Below are positions 25,201 to 38,607 of a stretch of DNA of 64,000 bases, piece after piece. Both the position numbers and the translations under genes were made by a program. Location: contig JACDTU010000001.1 in NCBI GenBank assembly GCA_022376465.1, positions 1,054,001-1,118,000 of the forward strand, read 5' to 3'. Source of the DNA: Cubamyces lactineus (lineage: Eukaryota; Basidiomycota; Agaricomycetes; Polyporales; Polyporaceae). The notes under the pieces are model-generated. The model searched no databases and was not told the DNA's origin. It saw only the letters and a program-made list of their open reading frames with translations. Numbering within the stretch: the stretch's first letter is position 1; each line of letters opens with the position of its first letter.

Positions 25201-28200
25201 CTCGGTAAAACTATCGAGGATACCCTTGGCGAGCGAGACGAGGCAATACGACTGGCGTTTTCCGTCGGCGTGCGACGTCAGTCTCGAAGGGAGCGCATGC
25301 AGCCGTAAGCAATGGTGCCACACACTCTCAAGCCGGCCAGAGGCTTTCCTCCATCGACATCGGCTCCGGAAAGCACGCTCGTGTCATCCCTTCCAAGGTC
25401 ATTGCGCTTATGCATTGAGCCGTGGCCGGTCGGGCGCCCTCATGATGATGCATAGTTCAAACATTCCCCCGGTCGCTCGGCGGTTGTTCGTCTGCGAACA
25501 GCTGCGTGCCAAATTTCCCGTCGGATTTCGTAAACTCACAATTTGCAGTACGCCGTAATTCAACAAGAGCGACGTCGGCGGAGTCATTGGTCCTGGTCTG
25601 TAAGTCATTCAGACTGCGCGCCACTGCCTGTTGTACACAATACATATGATCGCTTTGCCCGCTTCATAGCCGCCGCCATACCTCCACACAACACGATCAC
25701 GCCGCCCCCAGCCAGATGGCACGCGCGCAGTGGCCGCCAGGTGCACAGCGGCGCGCAGCTCTGTCATATTCCCACAGCCGACACTGATATCCGGCACAAC
25801 AGCGATCCATGCCGGCCTCGAGCAACAAGGCACGTCGTTAAGGACACATTGAACCTTCTCCGAGGCCACCATGATTTCGCCCTGTCGACTTATCGCCCTG
25901 CAACGCTCTCCGAGACAAACAGAGTTCGCCGTCGAGGGGTATCAGGTTCATGCATGAGCCACATGCGCTCTCCGGGCGCAGTGCGCGTCTAGACCGCCCA
26001 TCTCACTCGACCTCTCGACCTGTCCGGTATCCTCGTGCCTCGCTAAGGGGTCAGGCGACAGAAGGTTCCGTCAAGATACACCGGACGTCTGCCGATCACC
26101 CACATCCTTGTCAAGGCGTCGCAACGGCAGGGCCAGCAGGAACATCAGGATATGTGTGCCCGTCTCGAGGCTGAACAACGCTCCCGAAAGATCTTGCGCA
26201 CCCGAAGGCTCTGCAGGCACGCCGCACGCGCCCAGGGCCCGCACATCCGAGGAGCTACGTTTGAAAGCGGCGCCACCTGTTGACGCGTTGACGCCGCTTC
26301 GTCGCCGCCAGTCAAGCTCGGCACGAGGTCGCGGGGTGCAGCATCAGGTGCTAGGCTCGCTGCCCAAGGCCCAGGACTCGCGCAGCGCAATGGCTCCCGG
26401 ACGAGAAAGCAGCGTCCTGCCCTAATGGAGCCTGTGCGGGCTCGGCAGGCTGCTCGTGATACCCCCGTACCCGAACTGGAAGTTTTCGCGAAGCGTATTG
26501 GGGAGCATGACTGCGGTCGTGGCCACCGCGTGCGCGCTGTGCTTGACGGGGACTCGGACGGGAGACGCTCTTGACATTGTTCATGGCGCCCTTGTTGCTC
26601 ATTGTATGGCCTGTCCGATTAGAGTGGACTCTTCCTAATTAAAGAAAGGGTCTCCGGGTGGATCTTAGCCGCTAAGAACGTCGGGCACGCCCTCTCCTGA
26701 CCGTGGACCCTGCTTCGCTGTCCGGATATAGGTGCAAGCTGCGCGGAGGCACAGACAGGCCGAGCACATATCCTGATTGCGAAGCAGAAGAAGCCTGTGC
26801 ACACCTTGCAGAACAGTGCAGCAGAAGATCTCCCTTACCTGGTTTGACGACGCCCAAATTTGTGCACAACGGCAGACCATTTGCATTCTGGCGCTGAATG
26901 ATATGAGCGCTCCTGCGGGTGACGCCCGCGGTCCCTGTGTCCAGGAAAGAAGCTCAAGAACGTCTGTCAGGCGCGCAAGAACAGGCTGAACTTACCGTGT
27001 CCTCCGCAGAAGCCTCCTGCCATACAACGCACCCAATCGCTATCGGAGGACATCACCTCCCCTGGGAATATACGGCTGATCACAGGCGTTTGGCTCTTCA
27101 AACAGATGCCCGTAAACTCTGTGGTATTGCTGCGTGCTGAACCACAGTATGCCGTTGTTAGCGGCATCGAGACAACCCCAGCCATGCCTTGTTCCTGCCA
27201 TTGTAAGTCCTGTCGTGAGGGTGGTGATGACATGCTGGGAACGCATCGGGAGCGCTCTCGTCAGCTTGCGGCAGAACCAGAAGCACCGGAAGAGTGTCAA
27301 TGTATCAACGGACCGTATTGCGCCAGCCGGGAAAACGGGTAAGTGTCGTCCCGACAAGAGGGTCATGCAACGCATATTTTCGCCTCAATTGCGCTATCGA
27401 CCCTGCACGCCCTATAGGTCCCACCGACGCACTAGAAGCCGCTATGTTCAAATGTGCGATCCAGCTTAGACGGTCGAGCGGTCGTAAGGCTGCTGAAGTC
27501 AGATGAACAGGGCCACAAACACGCCTCTTAGCACCGACCGACCGGCCGACGGCCTAGAAAGGCGTAGTCAGCATGACGCAGCCAGAAGGACGGCAAGAGA
27601 GCTCACAGTGGGAACGCCCGGCGAGCGTGCCCCCCACGCTCTCCAGGGGTGGGCGCTCGCGAACCACTGAACGTTACTGGGTTACGTGCCGTGCGCACAC
27701 CAATGAGTCATTGACCACGGTCTCAGACTGAGACTCGGGACGACTGGCGCCGCCTGTGCTGAGAGCGCGCGTGCATTGCATACGTACAGTACTGCCCCCG
27801 AATGAATGGGTTGGTACGATGAGGATCTTGACGCCCACCGCCGCTGGGTTCGTGATGCGCACAAAACGCCCGCAATGCCCACCCGACCCCGCCCGCGGAG
27901 GTCGTCAGCGAGATCTCCAGCTCAAATGCAGGGCGCGACGCGTAACTAGATTAATATTAGTACGTAGCACTTTGATCTCATTGCTAGGTAGTAGGCTGTA
28001 CCTACATCACGCTAGTGGTACTGTACGCTTGCGAGAGGCTGATGTATTGCTTCGAGAGTTGACACTCGCATCGTCCGACTGGAGGCGCATCTCGACGGCG
28101 TTGGCAGGGGCCATCGCGCTGCGTCGGAGCAGTCGGATTGCAAAATAGATCACATTCCGAATTGCAATCGCGAATGCGGCCCCCTGTGGCGACCTTGTGG

Positions 28201-29072
28201 ACAATGAGCGGGACAACTCGTGAGCTTACAATTGCCACCGTGTGCGAGGCACGGCCTGGGGTGGATTGGCCACTATCTCTGGAGGTTTACTGGGCTATCC
28301 TGGAAGTGACGTCGTTCTCGTAGTCGTACGTTGGAGGCAGCGCGCTCACCATCGCGACTGACGCTGAGGGGAATGTGATCAAAGCGAGCCGTCGGTTGGA
28401 CTCGCGCTGAGATCGACGCTCGCGTCGCTGGCGATGAAGCGGGGAGCGTTGGAAGTTGACCCGGGCTCCAAGTGGCCGAGTCGAGGAGAACGTTGGGCAG
28501 CGCCGCCTCGGGAGCTGCCGCGCGCGCGATCGAGTGGATCGGGTGCGCCGATGCGGGCGGCCTCCTCGATTACCTTGTCCAGATCAGTGCCCACCGCGCG
28601 CCTTTCCCCAGCTGGCATCGCCGTCGCCTCCTGCTACTCATCCTCCACTTGCACCATGACCACTACCAGCTCGTCTGACGCCAACCTTGTCTACGACTCA
28701 ATTCGAGAAAGGAGTCATTTCCGTTCAGGGCGGGCCTACACTCTGAAAGACACTTTGCCGACGTCCACTCTATGCGCGACGAGCTCTCGCGGAATTTCTC
28801 TCTGACGGCATACTGCTCTTGTTGCCCCGTATCGATCCTATATAACCCCGCATGGTTGTACGATGACTTCAAGCAAGGTAAGTTCGCTACCGTACGTCAC
28901 TCACCATCAGGACTGATGGTACGTAGGACACTGGAACAGATCGTGCACAGCGACGACGAACGCTCCTCTACGGAACACGCGTGTCTCTACAGGCAACAGC
29001 GGTCATATGGCCCGCTTCCCGGCACACGCTCAGAATGCCGACTTTGTCATCCAAGGACGTCTGGAAGAGCGT

Positions 29073-29086
29073 GGGGGGGGGGGGGG
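29073..29086 (+). repeat. 14-base G homopolymer
   Basis: An uninterrupted run of G in an otherwise complex sequence. Such runs are prone to length errors in sequencing and to slippage, so reading frames across it should not be trusted. Confidence 0.9.
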
Positions 29087-31994
29087 CACCGAGTCCAAGG
29101 AGGAAACAGATGGGAAGTACCTGGAGAAGTTCGTCAAGGTGAGCCTATCCTTCTTCCGCCGACCCATCCTGCGCTTTCAAGTGCACCGATATCAAGATGC
29201 ATGTTGAGACGGAGTCCCCCCATCTTCGCATGTACCGCTGCAGCACCTATCGATGCCTTTTGTTGATGCTCACAGTGCACATTCCCTGCACCGACGCAGG
29301 ATTGAACCTCGACTTTGCGGGTACGGTGTGAGAGGGCCAAGGATGCCTTACACTGACCATCCTAGGACCCGTCTGCCCAGCAGGCTCACGGTTCTCACGT
29401 CAACGGCTTGTGGTTCGAGTTCGCTGCCGTCCATGGTACAACAGACCACTCCGTCGTTTGCCGGCGTCAGAGTCAGGGACAGAACCGGCGCTGGAAAAGC
29501 CGGTCTTATCCAGATAGAATCTGACCGTGTGGTTCTGAGTTCAGCGAAGGTGGAATCGGTGCGCGTTTCAGCAACGCAGATGGCGGAAGCAAATGCGGTC
29601 AGGCCAGCGACCACGTTGGCGACATGCTGATCCTGCCCAGCCTCGCTCTATTCAGATGGCGGTGATGGTCTTGCGGCCGTTTGCCGCTCGTCCGCCCCTT
29701 TACACACTGTGCCACTGATGGGCGGCTTTCTTGGCTTTCTCTGGCGTCTGAAACACCGTCCTCTGCTGCGGGCCTGCGATCTTCCCAAGCGCTCCGGTTT
29801 GCGTGGACCACGGGAGGTGTAGTAGTCTGTCAGGACAGCCTGCCTTCTCTCTCCTTGCGGGCACTACACCGCATACGGTACCATAGCTCCGAACCTGCCA
29901 AGTGCTCACGCAATCCCTCCCTCAATCGCTCACGTCCCGCTCTGGGGCGCATCAATCCTGCCGAGCACAACGCTAACCAACGCCCCGCGTCCGAGTGCCT
30001 GCTCCAACACGCATCGCGCATTCAAAGGAGCGAGGATTGCCGCAGATATCGAGCACAATGAACGGAGATTCACCGCCGACCCATCGAATCCCCGTTCGCC
30101 CACTCGCTCGGGAGCAACTCCATCCACCACGCCCCCGCGCTTCTGACCGGATGACACGACGCGTGCCCCGGTTTCATTAACAAGTTTCTCCTCCGCACAC
30201 TGAAAGGTTTTTATATAACAAATCCGCAAAATAACTCAGGAAAGACCCCGGAACCCCTCTCAGGCGCCCTGTTATTGCCGCCGAGACTGCGCGCTCGTCC
30301 CGGTCTCCCCCCTGAGCCCTCTCGAGTCTCGAGTTTATGTGTAGCTAATCTGGGCAGCGCGATCCAATCGGCGACATACGGCGTCTGAGGGCAAGATAGA
30401 CGACCACCGGAAGCATATGTCACTAAGCCCCTCTACGGTTGGCCTGACCAACCCATTTCGACCTCCCTCCGCATCTGCTAGATGGTTGCCGGCCAAACTC
30501 GTCGTCACGGCTGTCGCTACACTTGCAAGACACCGCATGCGTGCTTGATGGCCAAAGGGAACCGAAGGTGGCGCTGCGGTAGCTTATGGGCCTCGATCAC
30601 TTGATCCCCCGACCTTCCTCGCATTTCGGCATATCCTGTCTATTACAAACAGATGGACATGCAAAGGACATTGCTCAGCATACAATCCTGGACGACTTGG
30701 TCGCGTCCCGACGTCGCAGCACGTGCTTTCGCAGGCGTCGGAAGTGTTACGAGAACGCGGAGGGACAAAGGAGTGCGTGCGTGTAGATTGCGTCAATGCA
30801 AGGGAAGCGCGGTACAAACATGAAGACAAAGGCGGCCCAGACCATTAGCTGTAAACGGCGAACAGAGAGGAACAGGGAGACATGACTGGTCGCGAAGGTG
30901 ACCTCGGACTGATAGACGTAAACGAGACAAGGCTTAGCAATACCCGAGCGAAGGAGAACCATCTGCGGTATAAAGATAGTCAGCAAAGAGATCTCATGAG
31001 TCAGCGGCTAGCAAGCGAATCATGCAAATGAATACAGCAAAAGGAGGGACGTGAGCACATACGTATGCATATGTGCGTCGCAAATTTGGACTACAACGAG
31101 CATTGGCAATCCTCGGAGCAGAGCCGACGAGGCTCGTAATAGGCCGCTGCTTCCAGTACGACGGCTGGGGCTCGCTACAAGGAAGGACGGGCTTTGGGGT
31201 GAGGACGTATATGCCGCTTCTGTCCTTTCTTAGGTCGGCCCAGCGGAGGTACTGAACAAGGATGCGTCCATTGCCCACCCGAGCGCCGCAGCGCGTGCTG
31301 TAGCACCCATAGCCGGGGTAAGCCGAGTCGCCAACGCGAGGGACGCGGTCGCCTCCTTCGAGCCCTAGCGCGGTGAACCAGGAGCTCGGACGGCCGCCAT
31401 ACCCATTGAAGATCGTGCCAGATCGAGCCCGACGGGGGCCTGCGAGCTCGGTGCGGACGCCCTCGGTCGCCGCTCCGCTCCAGTGCATTCAGGAGCAGAT
31501 CAAGGCCCCCGTGGGGTGGTGATGGAGGGGACCCGGGATGCTGTAAGTGCCCGCAAGTCGCCGCGCCTCGAGTTGCACCGCCGCTCGTTCACTGCGATTC
31601 GCGTGTGTGCGAAGAGACGACGGGCAATGTCCATCGTGAAGCGCATCTTCATCTCGATGTCATCCGAGATCATGCGTTATGTAGTGCTGGCCGCCGTCTG
31701 GCCAGTGTCGACATCCTGCAGGGCCGGTTTTACCGATTGAATCGCGGGGCGCGAGCGCTGACGTATGAGATGGTATGTATAGGGACGGCGGATCTACGGG
31801 GCCCCACCCTTTCGAGGGCTCTGTCGAGGTTGACACAACTGTACGGGATCTACTGGTAGCCGAAAGGATTCAAAGTTAGCTCACAGCAAGCGGGCGGGCG
31901 TTGCGGACATACCGTACGCTCCACTCATCCTATTGGCCTCAGCACTTGTCGACGAGTCGCCGTCTGAGGGGAGGGGGGTTAGGTCAAGGAGACC

Positions 31995-32520
31995 TGGAAG
32001 TAGTACTCCAGTAATTCGCGGATGCTCGCATCGCTATTTGAGGCCACAATCCAATCAAATTGTCAGCACCATGTCACCATAAGCCAACGGCTGCACGACG
32101 TTGCTGGAGAGTAGTTAAACCATGCGCGAGGGAGTACTTGAGGACGTTACCCCTTCGAGAGCTTGAGTGTGTTCAAGTTCAAGTCGTCGTAAGTGCCTTC
32201 TAAGCAAGTAATCACGGGCTAATAGCCCGCATAGGTGAAGTGTTAAGAAGGGCTTACTCAGTACTTACCACGGCATTAGCACCTTGGTAGATGCCGGTTC
32301 TCGGCAGAAATGCCGGGTGGCCGAAAATCATATGCCGTCATACTGTAACTTGGCGACCACAACTCTTCTGTGTTCGACTTGCACTTGGTCGCATTCTGCG
32401 ACTCGCTAATTGCCAACTGCATACCCACTCGTACAGTAAGTATGACAGATGGTTTGGTTAATGCTGAGCTGAAAACTCCTCGTCCAGTACTTACTGGTAG
32501 TACTTACTGTACCTCATCAA
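31995..32520. repeat. Cluster of AGTACTTAC-like direct and inverted motifs
   Basis: Variants of agtacttact recur at about 31998, 32133, 32257, 32484 and 32500, with the reverse form acagtaagtat near 32433. The pair at 32484-32513 reads agtacttactg twice, 16 bp apart. The bases around the cluster are A/T-richer than the genes. Decayed terminal repeats of a DNA transposon or a small non-autonomous element would give this picture, but no target-site duplication could be set. Confidence 0.3.
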
Positions 32521-35500
32521 CACGCGCAACTTATCATCGCAAGGGAGACCCTCCTAGTCGCTAGAGAAATCTCCACTGAAATTGGATCTAATCCGCCCGA
32601 GTTGATGTCTTAACGCGTCTCTGATGTCACAGGTTTGAGTTCTACGCGCACCTCTTGTGAGATCTGTGCTAACCAGTAATGCGACGATTCTTTGTAGACA
32701 TTCACGGGTAAGAGCACTCAACAGACTCAGCAGAGTGCGTTGATATATGCGCTATCCCGCTCGTCCGTAAGATCGCAACCGTCTTTCTAATTGAAGGCCT
32801 ACGAGGGCGAAATTCTCAGTATCCTCTATCGCTTCTTGGTGAATGGTCATCGCTACGACAGCAACGTCTTTTGTGGCGCCTGTGGCATCATCTCTAGAAC
32901 CGGCCATTCCAACGTCCCGGAAATGCTTTTCACCTGCGTCCCAGTGATCAACCGATCTCCGCGAATGCTGCCCCCGACATGATACCGAAGGATCGAGGAA
33001 GAACGAATGTCACCACATTCGTATCGAAGTCCTTGCTTGCTCATGACAACGAGTCCGACTTCGTAACATGGACCACAGCTGGGTTGGCTTACAGGAGCTG
33101 CGCCGTCTGGTTGATCTGACGCGGAACGCAATGTCGTGGGGCGACGTTAGGCCTCGACCCTCTGGTTGCACTGATCAACCCATTCCAGGGATGCCCCCTA
33201 AGGCGTGCCATGCGGCCTAGACAGTCCATGCGCATCTGAATACGATGTAGAAGGCCGAATTACACCAGCGTGTCTGTCCGTACAAGTCTCTATTCTCTCC
33301 GGCCCCAGACCCCCCGAGCCGAACGAAGTGCCACTTGTGCAACAACAAAACTAGCAAATATGCAAGAAGACGGCGCGGATCTTCCCTCTGCGCGCCCAGA
33401 CAAGGCCAAGTGTCCGGATCCCAGACAAAACGAATGGTGCGGTAGTAGGTGGGCTTGGAGCGGAATGTTATGACTTCCTTGACGGTGAGCGTGAGCGTTT
33501 AGGACGCTTGTGCGGACCATTGGCACTGATTGTGGGGTGTCTGAATCAGGTCGCTACTTGTGGCTATCATGGCTTCTGTGGAACGACGCTGATAAGGATC
33601 CTCACAGGATATGTTTCGATTCCCACATGTCGAGAGCGAGGAACTCGTGTTCAGATTGTTTCTCAGAGAATACGCACCAAAATGGAGTCCAGCGGTTCGA
33701 GGTGAGTCGCTCGCTACGATGGGCGATAGGCAAACATATACAAGATATGCAAAGTCGGTACGTACGAGAGCTGTAGCGACGTGGTGACGATCTGATTCCT
33801 GGATGTTCATAGTAGGCATCGTGGTTTACGCACGCGAAAACCCAGGGAGTATCGCCGCCGCCTTCGAGGCGTTCTTAAGGCCATGTTGCTATCACCGTTG
33901 GCATTCTCACCGTACGCACTCCGAACGACCGTCATTCCAGCTTTGCGCAAGACATGACGGATCCTCGCTGGGCTCAGACGCATTATCGGGCTCAACTCGA
34001 ATCCCTAGCTTACGGATAGGAACAGGAATATTCCCTGTTCTCTGAGAGAGGCAGACGAGGCGCTGAAGTCATCATGCCTCTGGCCTGCATTACAAGCCGC
34101 CGCCACACCTCGAGAGCGCGAGGCATCGAGGGCGCATTAGCTAGAGTCCGCTATAGGGGGCGTCGGACGTCCGTGGTTACCGGTGCGTACAATGCAACAC
34201 ATAGTGATCACTGATCCGTCAATGATCATGCACGCTACAACAGGCAGGAAGCTCGACTACAAGAGATGCTACTACCATTCCCTCCTGTCCGTGCAGGTCG
34301 GGTATCGGGTAGAGCCACCCAACCAAATGTGATACGTACGCACGAGACCCTTGTGGCGGGCCTTGGGCACATAGCCGCTCCGATCCAACGCTGAGCGCTG
34401 CTCGCCCTTCCCGGGGAACCAACCACGTATCGCCTCCCCGAACACTTGCGCCCTCGATCGTTGTGAGCTGAACACTCGACGCTGGAAGGTCACTTGGATT
34501 CGAACTGGTAGCATGTGAGGACACGCCACAGTTCTCTTGACGTGTTAAGTGGCAGTTAATATCCGTTAAAGCGGGAGCGAACTGACGGCTACGGGCTAAT
34601 ATTCCAGCCCGTGTTCCTGGTGACTGCCACAAGGTACGGCATGCTCGTGAACCTTCAAACGGACTGATACACGTTGTCTGCGTCAGAAAGGCAGGAGCTT
34701 GGCGCATCGTGACTGTGGGCCGTGCTTTGAACCGAACTGTGGCATGATGATCGTCGGTAGTCCCTATTCCCGAGCACGCCCAGGTCGCCTACGCCTGCGT
34801 TCTATAAACGACCGGTGCTACGAGCATCTAGAGGGTTCGACGGGTCTACCCGTACCAGCATTCGCAGTACGGTCGTAGGGCCGCCTTAGTGCCGATTCGC
34901 TAAGTCGATTGCGTTACAGTAGAAGTGGGTACGCTTTTGCTTCCCTGTACTCATTGGCTCATACATTCAATTTCTCGATAGCCTTGAGTTATACTACCCG
35001 ACCAACGATTTATGCTCAATTCACCACGTCGTGTACCGTCAATAATGGCGAAACACTGCAGGACTGCCCTACCTGATCACTTCACTGGTACAATAGCATG
35101 GGTGAGTCGTCACAAAGCTTCCGTTTGCTTGGCAAACCAATGATTGTCGGGCCTAATGCTTCAATGCTCGCAACAATCGCCGAGCTATTGCTTGCTGGTA
35201 CGATTACGTTTCAGCGGAATCTCCCAAACGTATAACCTCTCACGGAGTCAATAGTGAGTTCGTCATCCGAACCCCCTTCCACATTTACTCATACAAACGT
35301 ACAATGGAGCTACACGGCGGAAAATAAACTAGGTCCTGGGAGACACCCCGATCAACTTGAGCCACATGTACGACGTCAAGTTGGCATGGAACCACTTTGA
35401 CAAAACCTCACGGCAGCGGGACCATCTTGCTGCTTCGCGGAGCCTACATCTAGGTACGCAACGTGTACACTCTCAATGAACCGGTGATCCGAGGTTGTAG

Positions 35501-38159
35501 CATAGGCTTACTTTCAAATGGCCTATCATGTCGTCAGACCCCGTCCGTGGACACACCCAATAGCATAGTGCCAAATATCAGAACTCCACTGCTACCGGGA
35601 CGTCGCATCACAGGATAGAGTAGTGACCATGTCCCCGTGCGTGTATGAGGCTGCTGGATCGTGAGAATCCGATTGACACGAATCTAGACGCTTCGTACCT
35701 TCTGCCCGAGATTCAACGCAACGGCGCCCTGCGCAGAGAGAAGCGGAGGTGAAGGATGCACACACTCACGGCGGGCAGGATACGGCGTGTATCGCGCTCA
35801 TTACCCAAACTGTATACCCCGTCGTTTGGTGCGGCGCGCACTGAGAAAGCAGCCAGGCCCCGTGCCCACTACTCCAGGTTAGCACCGGATCGCTGGCCGT
35901 CTCGCCTCACTGATTATAACATTAGACCATTGGCTCAGGGTCGTCCTGGTACAGGTCTTCGAAGGTTTCGTCTTGAAATTCAAACGGCAAATGGCGAAAG
36001 CTAGAGTCCGCGAAGGTCTCGATGTTCTCAGGAGTTCTCAGCATGGTGTCGTCAATCGTCCCGAGGAAGTGCGTAATCGTGCATGTGGGCCGTGTCGCTC
36101 GACATTGAAGCTTGGAGTTCCAGAACCATTTACCCCGCGAGCACGAATAGACGGGGGCGTGTTACGACAGGGAAGCGGCCCACGCCTGGGATCGAAGCTG
36201 GCCGTGTCGTAAAACGCTGCCGCTTCTGATACCAAACCGCGCAAAATGGCACGTATTGCGCCCGCGGACCTCGTGGCGTGCGAGGGCTGGAAGCCTGTGA
36301 ACGCATACTGGCCATCCGTCGAGGGTGGTAAGCGACGTCACACATGGGCGCGGTTGTGCGAGCATCTCTACACGTCCCGGAACACCCGGCGGAACTTATC
36401 CCTCGCCTCCTGGGCCTGTCAATACCCAAAAGGCAGCGGCTGGCCATGACCGCAGCCCCTACTCACTCGGCTCCCCAGCTGACCTGAACAACTGTCTCGA
36501 AACGACTGCATAGCTCGCCCGCGCCTCGATGCCAAAGCACCCGTTTGGACAATCTCTCCGACGATAGCATGCGTTTTGGCCGCGCAGGGAGCGGGCGGGA
36601 ATGCGTGCTCCGAGGCAGCGGCTCAGCTCGAACCATAATGAAAGTCAGCGAGTCAATCAGAGCGGAATGGGAACGCACATCTTAGCGAAGAGCAGCGCGA
36701 AGGCTTCCTTGTCCACCCCCAGGCCTTCGACCTCTAGAACCATGTGCCCGCAGCGAAGCGACGTTCCTATCTGCAGCGTCCTCGTTCCCAGGAGAAAGGG
36801 CGAAGAGAATTGTGCCCGCGCTCCGCTGTCCGGACATGGCCGGGCTCTGAGAACCCTGAGCTACGCACTATGGACGCCTGGCGCAGGGCTGCCTTTTGTG
36901 CGACGCGGCAAGGGCCTCACTGGGAAATACGGGACGCTTTCAAGTCAAAGGGCGAGCGGACGTACTGAACAGAACAAGAAGACGTGAAGAACAGATTACT
37001 AGAAGTCGTCGGTGGTTGTATTGTGCGGCTGCGCAAGCCTCAGCGTAGGCTCAGCCGTTGAGGGTCCTGCCATGATCTGACAGAGACATCATCGGCCGCA
37101 AAATGAGAGCCCCGGCCAGCCCTATCATGACATGTGTCTGACCCGGAGATCCTCCGGCCCAGCAAACTCTACAGGACTGTCGTATGTGGCCGTCCGGGCT
37201 AAATGCATTGCATACGCTTGACCATCTGCCATTCGTTGTGCGATCGACTAAACGACCACCGTTAATATCACTGAAGCGCTGCTTAACCATCTCATACAAA
37301 CCTTCGTGACTGGACTGCGCTGTCAATGCCTTCGCCTACATCAGCTGGATTACGTGACAGTTGGGAGCCTCCGGCACGGTGTTACAGCTCGTAAGTAATC
37401 CAAAGCAGGGACGACGGTCCACCGGGCAGTGGCAGGAGGCAGGATCAGGCGTGGTCGTTTAGCTCAGGCTCTTGAAACAAGAACTTCGAACTCCATCCAT
37501 CACTTTCTCTTACATTCGTCTATGAAACTTACGACACTAGCGGAGACGGACAGAAGCTACGGAGATTACAGAGAGGGTTTCCGTATCGATATCACCCAGC
37601 TTCATTCTGTGGTCGCTTACTTCGGTGCAGGTAGGCCCATGTGAGTGCCGGAGCGAGTATGGAATTTGCGAGCATGCATGCTATGATATTCCTACAAGGC
37701 CTCGACCACGTCCTACACTAACTCCCGCCACCACACTGCGTAATCTGTCAAACGACCCGCCAGGCGGCATGGTACAGGTACAGCAAAACCAGGACAAGGC
37801 CCGAAAACATTGCGACGAGACGGCTCTATGATGCGGGAAGGTGACATGTGCGGGGTCGTCAACAGAGTCTAAACTGCTCGAAGAAGGGGATAAATATAGC
37901 AAAAAAGTCCAGGTCCACGGTGTCGGTAGAGGCACGGAAGACAGAGAACGTCGGGACCGCTCAAAGTGGGGGCTGGGTCGCCTGGACGGGGACGTCCGTC
38001 GCCACTATGGCGAGTTTTACGATACGCCGGCTGTCAACGGAGGGGTCTGTCGACTCGGACTCGATCCTGCATAGGGCCAACGCATGAGCGAGACTGTTCA
38101 TCATGACCGCGATGGCATCACGCGCGAAACGATCGCGCCCGGGACAGGACAGGACACAC

Positions 38160-38607
38160 TCACACCACGTTGACTGACTTGTGCCGCTCAAAGCATGCGA
38201 GCTCAGACGAGCCAGGGACGGGCTTCTTGACATTGCGGATGATGTAGTACCCGCCGAGCATTCCGTTCTGTCGCGACCCAGGGTGGGGGCAAGGATAGAA
38301 AGGCAAGGTGAGTGAGAATCGTGCGAGCGTGCATGTGTTCACACGGTAGCGCACTCACTCTGTTTGAGCCGTCTCGTGGGACCTCGACTGCATTCAGCCA
38401 GTCCACGTTCAAGCAGAACCCGGAGGTCTGGAGCATCGCAAGGACTATCTTTTGCAGCCCTGCGCGAGGAAGCGGGGAGCCGTTGAACGTGAACTCTAGT
38501 CGCTGAGAGAATGTATCGTCGAGGGCTTTGAGGCAGTCGTGCTCGGACTTGGCCTCGAAGACCCTTCGAATGTGCTCAGTCGACCATGCGTAGAAGGTTG
38601 GGAGCAT
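38160..38607 (-). CDS. Small NTF2-like (SnoaL-type) protein, unknown function
   Basis: Two exons, 38607-38359 and 38267-38160, give 118 aa; the intron of 91 bp has a GTGAGT donor and a CGACAG acceptor and falls between codons. The sequence begins MLPTFYAWSTEHIRRVFEAK and contains an F-N-G-x-P-L-x-R-x-G-L-Q turn, a WLNAVEVP strand, a GGYYIIRNVKK strand and an FERHKSV strand near the end. This alternation of short helices and curved strands, and the overall length, match small fungal NTF2-fold proteins as I know them. No catalytic residues can be assigned. It sits alone at the edge of the gene-poor region, with no operon-like partner. No signal peptide or membrane segment is visible. The assignment to a fold is moderately secure; the function is not known. 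Confidence 0.6.

Larger units (their letters stand above)
19518..38159. other. About 18.6 kb without a supportable gene
   Basis: Only short frames on all six phases are found, and none shows a transposase, integrase, reverse transcriptase, helicase or other domain I recognise. Base composition is less GC-biased than in the genes, particularly around 31.8-35.7 kb, and between about 34,710 and 35,750 there is not even a 60-codon frame. The left end (19.6-20.9 kb) has long CT-rich stretches next to the start of paralogue B. The interval probably contains decayed mobile elements, but no intact terminal repeats could be paired by eye. Confidence 0.5.

Noticed and set aside
26960..27375. Minus-strand frame resembling part of a multi-span membrane protein
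   Set aside because: A few hydrophobic-basic segments looked suggestive, but no second exon with matching phase or a full helix could be found.
31000..31488. 164-codon minus-strand frame
   Set aside because: No known motif, and possible splice partners do not extend it. It could be a relic, but the evidence is too thin to call.
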